Shown in pieces: positions 22,271-29,791 of a DNA stretch of 31,929 bases. How positions within the stretch are numbered: position 1 is the first letter of the stretch; each line of letters begins with the position of its first letter. Under the pieces are notes generated by a model. The model searched no databases, was not told where the DNA came from, and saw only the letters and a list, made by a program, of their open reading frames with translations. The translations under genes and the position numbers were made by a program. Origin of the DNA: Clostridiales bacterium (GTDB lineage: Bacteria > Bacillota > Clostridia > Christensenellales > CAG-138); contig SFIR01000027.1 of the NCBI GenBank assembly GCA_004556165.1, positions 1-31,929 on the forward strand, in the 5' to 3' direction.

Positions 22271-24901
22271 ATGTCTCACAAGTATGTATACCTCTTTGAT
22301 GAGGGTAATGCGAACATGAGGGAGCTCCTCGGCGGTAAGGGTGCCAACCTCGCCGAGATGACCCGTATCGGTCTCCCCGTTCCCTATGGTTTCACCGTAA
22401 GCACCGAAGCCTGCACCCGTTACTATGAGGACGGCAAAGTGATCTCCGATGAGATCATCGAGCAGATCAAAGCAGCTCTTGCAGTTGCCGAAGCAAAGGT
22501 CGGCAAGAAGTTCGGCAGCACAGAAAATCCCTATCTCGTATCCGTTCGCTCCGGCGCAAGAGCAAGTATGCCCGGTATGATGGATACCATCCTCAACCTC
22601 GGCCTTAATGATGAGACCGTAGTTGCTATGGCAAAGCTCACCAATAACGAGCGCTTTGCATACGACAGCTACCGCCGCTTCATCCAGATGTTCTCCGATG
22701 TCGTTATGGAAGTTGAAAAATCCCATTTTGACGAGATTTTCGACGGCATCAAGAAGAAATATAACTGCAAGCTGGATACCGAGCTCACCGCCGAGAACCT
22801 CAAGGAGGTCGTTGCGGCATACAAGGTGATGTTCAAAGAAATCAAGGGCTTTGATTTCCCCCAGGATCCCATGACTCAGCTCCTCGAAGCCGTTAAGGCA
22901 GTATTCCGCAGCTGGGACAACCCCCGTGCTATCGTCTATCGCCGCATGAACGATATTCCCGCAAGCTGGGGCACCGCTGTTAACGTACAGAGCATGGTAT
23001 TCGGCAATATGGGCGATGACAGCGGCACCGGCGTTGCTTTCACCCGTAACCCTGCGACCGGCGAGAAGAAGCTCTTCGGCGAATATCTTATGAATGCTCA
23101 GGGTGAGGATGTCGTTGCAGGTATCCGTACTCCCGAATCCATCGACCATCTCAAGCAGACCAACGAAGAGGTCTACAACGAGTTCGTTCGCGTTGCCGAC
23201 ATCCTCGAAAAGCATTATCGTGATATGCAGGATATGGAATTCACCATTGAACGCGGTCATCTCTATATGCTCCAGACCCGTAACGGCAAGCGTACCGCCG
23301 CTGCCGCTCTCCAGATCGCAGTCGATCTCGTAAACGAGGGCGCACGCACCAAGGAAGAAGCCGTTGCGATGATCGAGCCCAAGACCCTCGATGCACTTCT
23401 GCATCCCACCTTCGATCAGGCTGCGCTCAAGGCAGCTACCCCCTTTGCAAAGGGCCTCGCAGCAAGCCCCGGCGCAGCATGCGGTATGGTTTATTTCTCC
23501 GCTGACGAAGCGAAGGCCGCTCATGAAGCAGGCGCAAAGGTCATCCTTGCCCGTAAAGAGACCAGCCCCGAGGATATCGAGGGCATGACCGCTTCAGAGG
23601 GTATCCTCACAGCTTTCGGCGGCATGACCAGCCATGCGGCAGTCGTTGCCCGTCAGCTCGGCACCTGCTGCGTATCCGGCTGCAAATCCGTTATCATTGA
23701 TGAAAAGACCAAGGCCATCACCTTTGAGAACGGTACCGTTCTTCACGAGGGCGATTGGATGAGCCTTGACGGCACCACCGGTAATGTCTATGCTCAGTCC
23801 ATCAAGACCGCTCCCGCTGAGCTCTCCGGCAATTTCGCAACCATCATGCAGTGGGCGGATGAGATCCGTACCCTCAAGATCCGCACCAATGCCGATTCTC
23901 CCGCACAGGCTGCCATCGCAGTCAAATTCGGCGCGGAGGGCATCGGTCTCTGCCGTACCGAGCATATGTTCTTCGATGAAGCAAGAATCCCCGCAATGCG
24001 CGAGATGATAGTTTCAAAGAATGTTGATGAGCGCAAGGCCGCTCTTGCAAAGATCCTCCCCATGCAGCGTGAGGACTTCAAGGGCATCTACAGGGCAATG
24101 GAAGGCCGTCCCGTAACCATCCGCTTCCTGGATCCTCCTCTCCATGAGTTCCTTCCCACCAAGGATGAGGACATCAGATCCCTTGCGGCTAATATGGGCA
24201 TCACCTTTGAAGAGCTTAAAAAGACCGTTAACAGCCTCCACGAGAGCAACCCCATGATGGGTCACCGCGGCTGCCGTCTTTCCATCACCTATCCCGAAAT
24301 CGCAGCAATGCAGACCCGCGCCGTCATCGAAGCAGCTATCGAAGTCCGTCAGGAGACCGGCCTCGAGATCGTTCCCGAGATCATGATTCCCTTGGTGGGC
24401 GAAGTCAACGAGCTTGCATACGTTAAGAATTTCGTCGATGAGACCGCAAAGCTCGTTATGAAGGAGAAGGGCATGGAGATCCCCTACATGGTCGGTACCA
24501 TGATAGAGATTCCCCGTGCAGCCCTTACCGCTGACGAAATCGCAAAGCAGGCTGAATTCTTCAGCTTCGGCACCAACGACCTTACCCAGATGACCTTCGG
24601 CTTCAGCCGTGACGATGCAGGCAAGTTCCTCAATGATTACTATGAGAAGAAAATCTTTGAGAGCGATCCCTTCGCACGCGTTGACCAGAACGGCGTCGGC
24701 AAGCTCATGCAGATAGCAGTCGAGCTCGGCAAGAAGACCCGTCCCAACATCAAACTCGGCATCTGCGGCGAACATGGCGGCGATCCCTCCAGCATCGAGT
24801 TCTGCCACAGAATCGGCCTCAACTACGTATCCTGCTCACCCTTCCGCGTACCCATCGCAAGGCTCGCAGCAGCACAGGCCGCTCTGAAGAACAGGAAGTA
24901 A
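22271..24901 (+). CDS. ppdK: Pyruvate, phosphate dikinase
   Basis: Reversibly converts pyruvate, ATP and phosphate to phosphoenolpyruvate, AMP and pyrophosphate; in clostridia it often runs in the glycolytic direction. 876 aa, the family's usual length. The nucleotide-binding domain starts at GGKGANLAEMTRIGLPVPYGFT. The swivelling phosphohistidine is His455 in GGMTSHAAVVARQ, and the PEP barrel includes GIGLCRTEHMFF and the acid/base cysteine (Cys832) in GICGEHGGDPSS. Start chosen at 22271, with GGAGGAAA seven bases upstream; the in-frame ATG at 22232 would add 13 residues that overlap the ribosome site and lack their own. Single-gene transcript. Confidence 0.97.
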   Translation: MSHKYVYLFDEGNANMRELLGGKGANLAEMTRIGLPVPYGFTVSTEACTRYYEDGKVISDEIIEQIKAALAVAEAKVGKKFGSTENPYLVSVRSGARASMPGMMDTILNLGLNDETVVAMAKLTNNERFAYDSYRRFIQMFSDVVMEVEKSHFDEIFDGIKKKYNCKLDTELTAENLKEVVAAYKVMFKEIKGFDFPQDPMTQLLEAVKAVFRSWDNPRAIVYRRMNDIPASWGTAVNVQSMVFGNMGDDSGTGVAFTRNPATGEKKLFGEYLMNAQGEDVVAGIRTPESIDHLKQTNEEVYNEFVRVADILEKHYRDMQDMEFTIERGHLYMLQTRNGKRTAAAALQIAVDLVNEGARTKEEAVAMIEPKTLDALLHPTFDQAALKAATPFAKGLAASPGAACGMVYFSADEAKAAHEAGAKVILARKETSPEDIEGMTASEGILTAFGGMTSHAAVVARQLGTCCVSGCKSVIIDEKTKAITFENGTVLHEGDWMSLDGTTGNVYAQSIKTAPAELSGNFATIMQWADEIRTLKIRTNADSPAQAAIAVKFGAEGIGLCRTEHMFFDEARIPAMREMIVSKNVDERKAALAKILPMQREDFKGIYRAMEGRPVTIRFLDPPLHEFLPTKDEDIRSLAANMGITFEELKKTVNSLHESNPMMGHRGCRLSITYPEIAAMQTRAVIEAAIEVRQETGLEIVPEIMIPLVGEVNELAYVKNFVDETAKLVMKEKGMEIPYMVGTMIEIPRAALTADEIAKQAEFFSFGTNDLTQMTFGFSRDDAGKFLNDYYEKKIFESDPFARVDQNGVGKLMQIAVELGKKTRPNIKLGICGEHGGDPSSIEFCHRIGLNYVSCSPFRVPIARLAAAQAALKNRK

Positions 24902-24927
24902 TTGAAAATACTATACAATAAAGAGAA

Positions 24928-24965
24928 CCCCGTCCGCTGCTTTCGCAGCGGACGGGGAATTTTTT
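24928..24965 (+). terminator. Terminator of ppdK
   Basis: A perfect 13-bp stem CCCCGTCCGCTGC/GCAGCGGACGGGG with a TTTC loop, followed by AATTTTTT. It may also stop the opposing carboxypeptidase transcript. Confidence 0.92.
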
Positions 24966-25056
24966 AATCGGATAGAAAATATCCTTTCAGATGAAGGTGC
25001 CTTCCGGGATAAAAATTCAGCAGGCAAAGCCTCTGATGGGGCTTTCCGAAACCCTT

Positions 25057-26238
25057 TTATCCTATCTCCGCCGTGACAATGAAGCCGCCGTCATTGGTGC
25101 CGGAAACGGTGTAGGAGCTTATGCCGAGGGGGAGACGGATATTGGTATTCGCGGCATCGGATGCCGGCACATACCAGATAAGGCTGCCGCGCGGATTCGG
25201 ATTATCGAAATCAAAGGTAAAGGTACCTGTCTCTTGGTCGTAATGCGCAGTGCCGATATAGTCCGAGGGGAGATTGAGCTCGGCGGTACCCGGGGTGAGG
25301 TAGGTGCTGAACGGAGTATTCTTCACAAACAGCATTCCGCCGTCAAAGGAATAATCCTGTATGGACGCGATGTATGCTTCGTATGTCAGAAGCCCCATCG
25401 CCGTCATCGCATGGGCATTCGCCGTGCCTATATAGCGGAAATGCCAGGGCTCCGCAGCGACATGCGTTGTCGAATACGTCCCCTCCGGGTAGCGGAGCAC
25501 AAAGCCGTAATCGGTGCAGACGATATTGAACCATTCGCCTGCACGATGCGAACCGAGGGCAATGCGCGTACCGTCCGCAGTCATTGTCGAGAGGTCAACG
25601 GCAAGCCCCGTGTGGTGCTCGCTCGTTCCGGGGCGAGCAACATAGAGGTTGGCATACTCCGTGCCGTACTCCTCCGCATACTCATCATAGATGCGCTGCT
25701 GATCCTCAAGCGAACGGTAGCCGCTTGTGACGCAGAGCTTGTCTCCGCCCGTATAGGTGCTGAATGCTATTGAGAGGGTGAAGAGCTGATTGTAGACCTC
25801 CTCGGTCAGCCTTATATCGTACCTGTCGGTCAGGAGGAAGTACTCCGCCCCTGCCGGACGCACTATGACATCCGCTGAAGAAACATGCTCATAATAGTGA
25901 TTGTAGTTTACGAGCACAAGCTGCCCTTCGCTCTCCGTCTGCGAATTGACCGTAACTGTCGTATACCTTCCTGCGGGAGTAGGCGTGGGGTCATCTTGAT
26001 CCTCCGTCGGCTCGGGCGAGGCCGTGGCTTGAGGGTCTGTGGACGGAGAAACCGTCGCTCCCGAGGTCGGTTCGGGTTCGCCTGCCGCATCGGGCGTTGC
26101 GGTAACGGTGACATACGGCACATCAATGACCGGATCGGGGTTATCGGCAGGGACCGCGCTGCATGCTGAAAAGACAAGGAGCAGCGCAAGAAGCAGCGGC
26201 ACCGCACGCAATTTCTTATTTATATTATCATTTTTCAT
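25057..26238 (-). CDS. VanY/DacB-like D-alanyl-D-alanine carboxypeptidase lipoprotein (peptidase M15B)
   Basis: Zinc peptidase trimming the terminal D-Ala of peptidoglycan stem peptides at the outer face of the membrane. Residues 1-26 are a lipoprotein signal (LLLVFSAC, lipidated Cys26), then a Pro/Thr/Glu linker to about 90. The M15B core has SGYRSLEDQQRIYDEY (172-187), SEHHTGLAVDLS with zinc ligands His208 and Asp215, and EPWH with Glu263 and ligand His266. The C-terminal ~100 residues form a separate beta-rich segment, an extra over the minimal VanY. AAGGAG precedes the ATG. No vancomycin-resistance genes are nearby, so a housekeeping wall-remodelling role is likeliest. Confidence 0.9.
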   Translation of the reverse strand: MKNDNINKKLRAVPLLLALLLVFSACSAVPADNPDPVIDVPYVTVTATPDAAGEPEPTSGATVSPSTDPQATASPEPTEDQDDPTPTPAGRYTTVTVNSQTESEGQLVLVNYNHYYEHVSSADVIVRPAGAEYFLLTDRYDIRLTEEVYNQLFTLSIAFSTYTGGDKLCVTSGYRSLEDQQRIYDEYAEEYGTEYANLYVARPGTSEHHTGLAVDLSTMTADGTRIALGSHRAGEWFNIVCTDYGFVLRYPEGTYSTTHVAAEPWHFRYIGTANAHAMTAMGLLTYEAYIASIQDYSFDGGMLFVKNTPFSTYLTPGTAELNLPSDYIGTAHYDQETGTFTFDFDNPNPRGSLIWYVPASDAANTNIRLPLGISSYTVSGTNDGGFIVTAEIG

Positions 26239-26270
26239 GTAAAATCTCCTTAAAGGCCTTTGATATTACC

Positions 26271-26299
26271 ATAATATAGCAAATGAGGAATAAAGTCAA
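26271..26299 (-). promoter_or_regulatory. Promoter of the carboxypeptidase gene
   Basis: TTGACT (26294-26299), 17-bp spacer, TATTAT (26271-26276), about 32 bp before the start codon. Confidence 0.7.
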
Positions 26300-26335
26300 G
26301 GAACGCAGGGAATATGCCGCTTAATGGTATGCTTT

Positions 26336-26375
26336 CGCTGCGATATTGCCCTGCGGCAATAATATCTGCGTAGCG
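26336..26375. repeat. Long imperfect intergenic hairpin
   Basis: CGCTGCGATATTGCC pairs with GGCAAT-AATATC-TGCG-TAGCG around CTGC, with small bulges. It lies in the 400-bp gap between the carboxypeptidase and the toxin-antitoxin operon. The form (TTCGCTGCGATATTG...) recalls intergenic hairpin repeats of gut Clostridia, from memory only. The rest of 26376-26580 holds no gene that I can support. Confidence 0.45.
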
Positions 26376-26580
26376 GAGGATATGTGCTCGTTCCTTCGTA
26401 GGCTTGCGCGGTGCTCCTCGCGCAGCAAAGGCGTTGCTCCAAATCCTGCGCTCTGTTCGCAAACGGAATACGGAATTTGCGGGGTGTTTGCAAGACAGTT
26501 TTATAAAACACAGACGCAGGTATCTTGGACAAGTACGCAGGCACCTGCTTGTTGTTTGTAATTAAATTGCGTCTATTATG

Positions 26581-26609
26581 TTGACTTTGCAATGCAAATA
26601 GCATATAAT
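26581..26609 (+). promoter_or_regulatory. Promoter and operator of the toxin-antitoxin operon
   Basis: TTGACT (26581-26586), 17-bp spacer, perfect TATAAT (26604-26609). The spacer holds the palindrome TTTGCA-A-TGCAAA (26586-26598), and a half-copy TTGCAAA lies near 26634. Antitoxins of this class bind palindromes at their own promoter, so autoregulation is likely. Confidence 0.72.
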
Positions 26610-26642
26610 ATGTATGTAAAGAATTGCAAAGGAGTTGTTATT

Positions 26643-26915
26643 ATGGCCAGTACAAATTTTAGCGTCCGTATGGACAGCGATGTAAAAAAACAGTGCGAAA
26701 TCCTTTATGGAGAATTGGGCATGAATCTGACCACTGCAATCAATGTTTTTCTGCGGCAGTCACTCCGCGTAGGCGGTTTCCCTTTTGAGGTTAGACTGGA
26801 TCAGCCGAATACGGAAACCATCGCCGCGATGCTGGAAGCGGAAAGAATTGCCAAAGATCCCGGTATCAAGCATTACTCCGATGTGGAAGAGGCGCTTCGG
26901 GAGCTCAAGCGATGA
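26643..26915 (+). CDS. dinJ: RelB/DinJ-family antitoxin
   Basis: 90-aa antitoxin with an N-terminal ribbon-helix-helix (TNFSVRMDSDVKKQCEILYG, then LGMNLTTAINVFLRQSL) that would dimerise and bind the operator, and a C-terminal segment (about 55-90) that would wrap the toxin. LPFEVR-type sequence, here FPFEVRLDQPN, is a family hallmark. AAAGGAG is nine bases before the ATG at 26643; an earlier in-frame ATG at 26592 lies inside the promoter and is rejected. The stop overlaps the toxin ATG by 4 bp. Confidence 0.9.
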   Translation: MASTNFSVRMDSDVKKQCEILYGELGMNLTTAINVFLRQSLRVGGFPFEVRLDQPNTETIAAMLEAERIAKDPGIKHYSDVEEALRELKR

Positions 26916-27193
26916 ATCGTGATATCGTTTGGACTACGCAGTTCAAAAAAGATTATAAACAGGCTCTGAAGCGTCATATGGACATCGAACTGCTGGATAA
27001 CATTATCAGAAGCTTGTCCCGTGGGGAAACTCTGCCTGAGAGAAATAAAGATCATGCGCTGACAGGGGATTGGGTTGGGCATAGAGAATGCCATATTCTG
27101 CCGGATTGGCTCCTGGTTTACCGCATTGATGATGATGTCCTGGTGTTGACGTTAGCCCGTACCGGAACACACAGTGATTTGTTTGGAAAATAG
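26912..27193 (+). CDS. yafQ: YafQ-family mRNA interferase toxin
   Basis: 93-aa RelE-fold endoribonuclease that cuts mRNA on the ribosome when the antitoxin is degraded. All residues I know as functional in E. coli YafQ have counterparts: His48 (KDH), His61 (ECH), Asp65-Trp66 (PDW), Arg83 (ART), His87 (GTH) and Phe91 (DLF). It is therefore predicted active. ATGA overlap with the antitoxin. No terminator follows closely; AT-rich DNA with a gene remnant does. Confidence 0.92.
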   Translation: MNRDIVWTTQFKKDYKQALKRHMDIELLDNIIRSLSRGETLPERNKDHALTGDWVGHRECHILPDWLLVYRIDDDVLVLTLARTGTHSDLFGK

Positions 27194-27244
27194 GCTGCGC
27201 CAAACCGGAATTTCTTAAAGTAAAGATTGCGATGAAGGATTTGA

Positions 27245-27391
27245 AAATACCAAAATGGAGAAATTATCGAGTTAATTAAGAATGGGACAATTGGGGTTGC
27301 CTACATTGTAAATTCCGGTATATGTCCGACTTGTTTTGATAAAGAAAATAATCATATTCTATATGGCAATAATGAAAGCAGACAGAGCTGA
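27245..27391 (+). pseudogene. AT-rich remnant of an unidentified gene
   Basis: An open stretch of 48 codons without a start codon translates to a protein-like sequence containing GEIIELIKNGTIGVAYIV and ICPTCFDKENNHILYGNN, with a Cys-x-x-Cys pair. The DNA is clearly more AT-rich than the surrounding core genes. A stop lies just upstream in frame and no ribosome site is seen, so this is most likely the tail of a decayed acquired gene. Family unknown. Confidence 0.3.
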
Positions 27392-27524
27392 AAGCCCTGT
27401 TCCGGTGTGCCGGTTTGGTTCGGTATCCTCTTAAAAGTGCTCACTTCTATACGGGTACTTTCCGTGTTCCTGTATTCCAAGCAAGGATGTCCCCTTGCGC
27501 CGCTTTGCGACTATCCTACATATA

Positions 27525-27558
27525 AAAAACGGCGTGACCGCAAAATCACGCCGTTTTT
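27525..27558. terminator. Bidirectional hairpin terminator
   Basis: AAAAACGGCGTGA and TCACGCCGTTTTT pair around an 8-nt loop, with As and Ts on both sides, so either strand gives a stem followed by Us. No strong gene feeds it on the plus strand except the toxin-antitoxin operon 330 bp upstream. 27392-27520 holds nothing that I can identify. Confidence 0.75.
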
Positions 27559-27582
27559 AACTGTCTTACGACCCCCGGCCAT

Positions 27583-27612
27583 TAAAACGAGGCTGTTTTT
27601 TTGCAGCCCCGT
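27583..27612 (-). terminator. Terminator after the ATPase 3'-end fragment
   Basis: On the minus strand ACGGGGCTG pairs with CAGCCTCGT around an A-rich loop, followed by TTTTAAT. Confidence 0.6.
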
Positions 27613-27643
27613 TTGCATACTGTTATTTGATTTTCGGCCGGAT

Positions 27644-27905
27644 TCACTTCATTTTCTTTTTGTGAACGGCTCTTTCGATGGCTTTTACTATCTCGACGAC
27701 AACTATGGATGTCAGCGCAAGGCATGCTGCAATTACGAATTCATCGAACCCGAAATCTGTCGCAAGGCTGAATACTTCGGCGATGGGATCAACGAAGATT
27801 ACGACGCAGGTCAGAAGGAGCGCAAGGACGAGCGAGCCCCGGAGGTACTTATTCCGACACTTGAGTCTGAAATTGCCGCCATTGTTTCTCGAAATCGAAG
27901 CTTGC
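27644..27905 (-). pseudogene. Decayed second copy of the P-type ATPase 3' end
   Basis: The minus strand reads, in one frame to a TGA at 27644, the last two membrane segments of the ATPase at 29792-31929 (GSLVLALLLTCVVIFVDP and FVIAACLALTSIVVVEIVKA), ending HKKKMK. The first ~20 codons are worn (RNNGGNFRLKCRNKYLRGS against LHGSIFTLKGQNKYLWGS), and the rest is nearly unchanged. It begins directly after the lipoprotein stop, with no start of its own. It is a duplicated gene fragment and not a functional protein. Confidence 0.85.
27661..27840. repeat. Direct repeat, distal copy (partner 29812-29991)
   Basis: By hand alignment at a constant offset of 2151 bp, 176 of 180 bases match the segment 29812-29991; similarity then falls off towards 27905. 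Both copies have the same orientation and flank the DUF1906/lipoprotein gene pair. Confidence 0.92.
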
Positions 27906-27919
27906 GAGGCATAAGGGGC

Positions 27920-29002
27920 TTAGCTGCCGAAGGTCCATGTCCTGCCGCCATCCGAGGTTGTGAAGCAGCAGATAACTCTTCTATCGTTGTAAAACGCGCC
28001 TACAAGTATTATGCCCCGATCGCCCACAAAGGTGGGCGCTAACGCAACCGCGTGCTGATAACCGGCATATTCTCCGGTAAGCTCAAGGCCCATATCCTGC
28101 CATGTCTCTCCGCCATCGAATGTACCGAAAACCTTAAACCCGATGGCGCCGTCATGCTCCCTGTCGAGGAATCCGCAATCGGTCTGGCAAAGGAAGCCCG
28201 TGGTTTCGGAGAGTATGCACGCGCCTGTTACCTCTCCGACATAGGAATTGTTGTGCCCGAATTCGTAGAAGTTTTCCCCATCATCCGTCCGCCATATAGA
28301 ATGTACATTTTGGTGTTTCATAGACGCGCAATCCTCGAATTTTAGCAGGAACCAATCCTCTCCAGCAAATCCGAAGCCATGGCTGTAGCCATCTTGTATC
28401 ACAATGGATGATGGCAGCAAATCCAGATACTCCACCAGATAGTTTACCACCTTCAGATTTCCGACCTCAACAGCCTCAATGGGAAAATTCGCAAAGGGTT
28501 CATCATATTCCCACCGGTAGCCTTCCTCACCATCAGCATGGGACTTCCAAGTTATACGGACATCACAGGCAGAGCAATAAGGATAATATCCCGAACGGCC
28601 GACCAAACGGCCGAAATAGCATTCGCCGAAATCGCAGAAATCCGGTATGCTCATATCCAAATCCCCCACACTCATTCTGCCGTCAAGAATGGCTTTTGCC
28701 GCAGTTTCAAATTCAACCCGACGGCTTCTTTTAACGGACTTCGTCTCGATCGGAGCCTCGGTCGGCGCCTCGGTGAGATTGGGCGAGGCAGTAGGCTCCA
28801 TGACCGTGGGCTCCGCCGTTAATTGGGGTTCGGTCTCGTCAGGCTCGGGGGAGAAAGTCGGTATGCTTTCCGAAGGTACGGGCGAAGCTGACGGCGCGGG
28901 GCTATCCCCGGCGCATCCGAAAAGAGTGAAAAGCATTGCCAGCGCAAGCACCGGCGAGAGAACACGCATCGTGCCAAGCATTGTGTTGTGATGTTTATTC
29001 AC
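27920..29002 (-). CDS. Lipoprotein with Asp-box (BNR-type) repeats
   Basis: A lipoprotein signal ends at LFTLFGC; a Pro/Thr/Ser/Glu linker of ~65 residues follows, then a ~250-residue domain with three Asp-box signatures: SIWRTDDGENF, GTFDGGETW and TTSDGGRTW. Such boxes mark beta-propeller blades in sialidases and photosynthesis-stability-like proteins; catalytic sialidase residues (RIP, Arg triad) are not evident, so a binding or unknown role is likely. Cysteine pairs (C.ACD, FCDFGEC) may form disulfides. Start: GTG at 29002 is preferred because AAAGGAG is nine bases upstream; the in-frame ATG at 29011 directly abuts that site. It follows the DUF1906 gene in the same transcript. Confidence 0.75.
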   Translation of the reverse strand: MNKHHNTMLGTMRVLSPVLALAMLFTLFGCAGDSPAPSASPVPSESIPTFSPEPDETEPQLTAEPTVMEPTASPNLTEAPTEAPIETKSVKRSRRVEFETAAKAILDGRMSVGDLDMSIPDFCDFGECYFGRLVGRSGYYPYCSACDVRITWKSHADGEEGYRWEYDEPFANFPIEAVEVGNLKVVNYLVEYLDLLPSSIVIQDGYSHGFGFAGEDWFLLKFEDCASMKHQNVHSIWRTDDGENFYEFGHNNSYVGEVTGACILSETTGFLCQTDCGFLDREHDGAIGFKVFGTFDGGETWQDMGLELTGEYAGYQHAVALAPTFVGDRGIILVGAFYNDRRVICCFTTSDGGRTWTFGS

Positions 29003-29007
29003 GCTCT

Positions 29008-29517
29008 TCATCTCCTTTCTCCACCGTTGGGATAGCTATTGCCCCGGTATATCCGCATTTTGTGCATCGTGTTCCGGTGCTGTCCGGTGTATGGATTTTC
29101 AGATGTATCTGCCAAAACTGATACCACTCCCTGAAGGTACGACCTGATATTTCGTTCCTCGATTTCACTTTCTATGCCTCGCTCTATTGCAAAATATATC
29201 GGTGTATCCGCAGGTTGGCTTAATGCAGCGGCCGCTTCGACCGCTGTTCGTGCATTTATTACTCCCCGGTCGGTTGAATATCCATCTATTTCTCCTTGAA
29301 AGATTGATACTATTTTAATATTGTTCTTTGCAAGCAGCCTCACTTCATCCAAGGTCATCTTCTTGTCCATATTTCTGTCATCCTCGCCTACGTTTGTCAA
29401 GTATCTGCCTATGAAAAACGGTTTACCATCATGCCACGGATCGTTGAGTATCGCATTAAAAAAATTTATGTTGTCTGATAAACGCTGACATGTGTCGTAT
29501 CCTTTAACCTGGCTCAT
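29008..29517 (-). CDS. DUF1906-type glycoside-hydrolase-like protein, C-terminally shortened
   Basis: 169 aa. GYDTCQRLSDNINFF, FFIGRYLTNVG, KKMTLDEVRLLAKNNIKIVSIFQ, ARTAVEAAAALSQPADTPIYFAIERG and IRSYLQGVVSVLAD match the first two thirds of the DUF1906/Rv2525c-like TIM-barrel family (PF08924), thought to act on cell-wall glycans. After about residue 143 the similarity stops (GQHRNTMHKMRIYRGNSY...), so the end of the barrel appears to be missing. There is no signal peptide. AAGGAGG precedes the ATG. Its own promoter lies at 29661-29689 with a ~135-nt leader. The downstream lipoprotein start overlaps its last codons. Confidence 0.7.
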   Translation of the reverse strand: MSQVKGYDTCQRLSDNINFFNAILNDPWHDGKPFFIGRYLTNVGEDDRNMDKKMTLDEVRLLAKNNIKIVSIFQGEIDGYSTDRGVINARTAVEAAAALSQPADTPIYFAIERGIESEIEERNIRSYLQGVVSVLADTSENPYTGQHRNTMHKMRIYRGNSYPNGGERR

Positions 29518-29660
29518 TTTTATCCTCCTTATAATTGTTATAATTGTTCGTTCTTGAGGCCATTGATTCCATCGCCCATCGCAGGGGCGATTCCGTCGTA
29601 GTTTTTATCACAAAAAGCCTGTGCTGTTTCCCCCTTTCTCCATGTAATCCTTGCGAGTTT

Positions 29661-29689
29661 ATTCTACACAATGCCCATATATCCGTCAA
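29661..29689 (-). promoter_or_regulatory. Promoter of the DUF1906-lipoprotein pair
   Basis: TTGACG (29684-29689), 17-bp spacer, TAGAAT (29661-29666). Confidence 0.65.
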
Positions 29690-29741
29690 TAGGTTTACCC
29701 CCACTAAATATGACAGTTTTGTTAATTTTTACCTGGATGCA

Positions 29742-29776
29742 TAACAAAAGACCGCCGGCAGGCTTTGCCGACGGTC
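29742..29776 (-). terminator. Terminator of the P-type ATPase gene
   Basis: On the minus strand GACCGTCGGCA pairs with TGCCGGCGGTC around AAGCC, followed by TTTTGTT, 15 bp after the ATPase stop. Confidence 0.82.
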
Positions 29777-29791
29777 GTGGGGGAGCTATGC

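Noticed and set aside
27407..28042. A 211-codon plus-strand frame
   Set aside because: It lies antisense to the ATPase fragment and the end of the lipoprotein gene; the same peptide recurs antisense to the second ATPase copy, showing that it is a shadow.
29504..29704. A 66-codon minus-strand frame upstream of the DUF1906 gene
   Set aside because: It covers the promoter and leader and lacks a ribosome site. Another frame there reads AMGDGINGLKNEQL and looks somewhat protein-like but has no start, so no gene is called.
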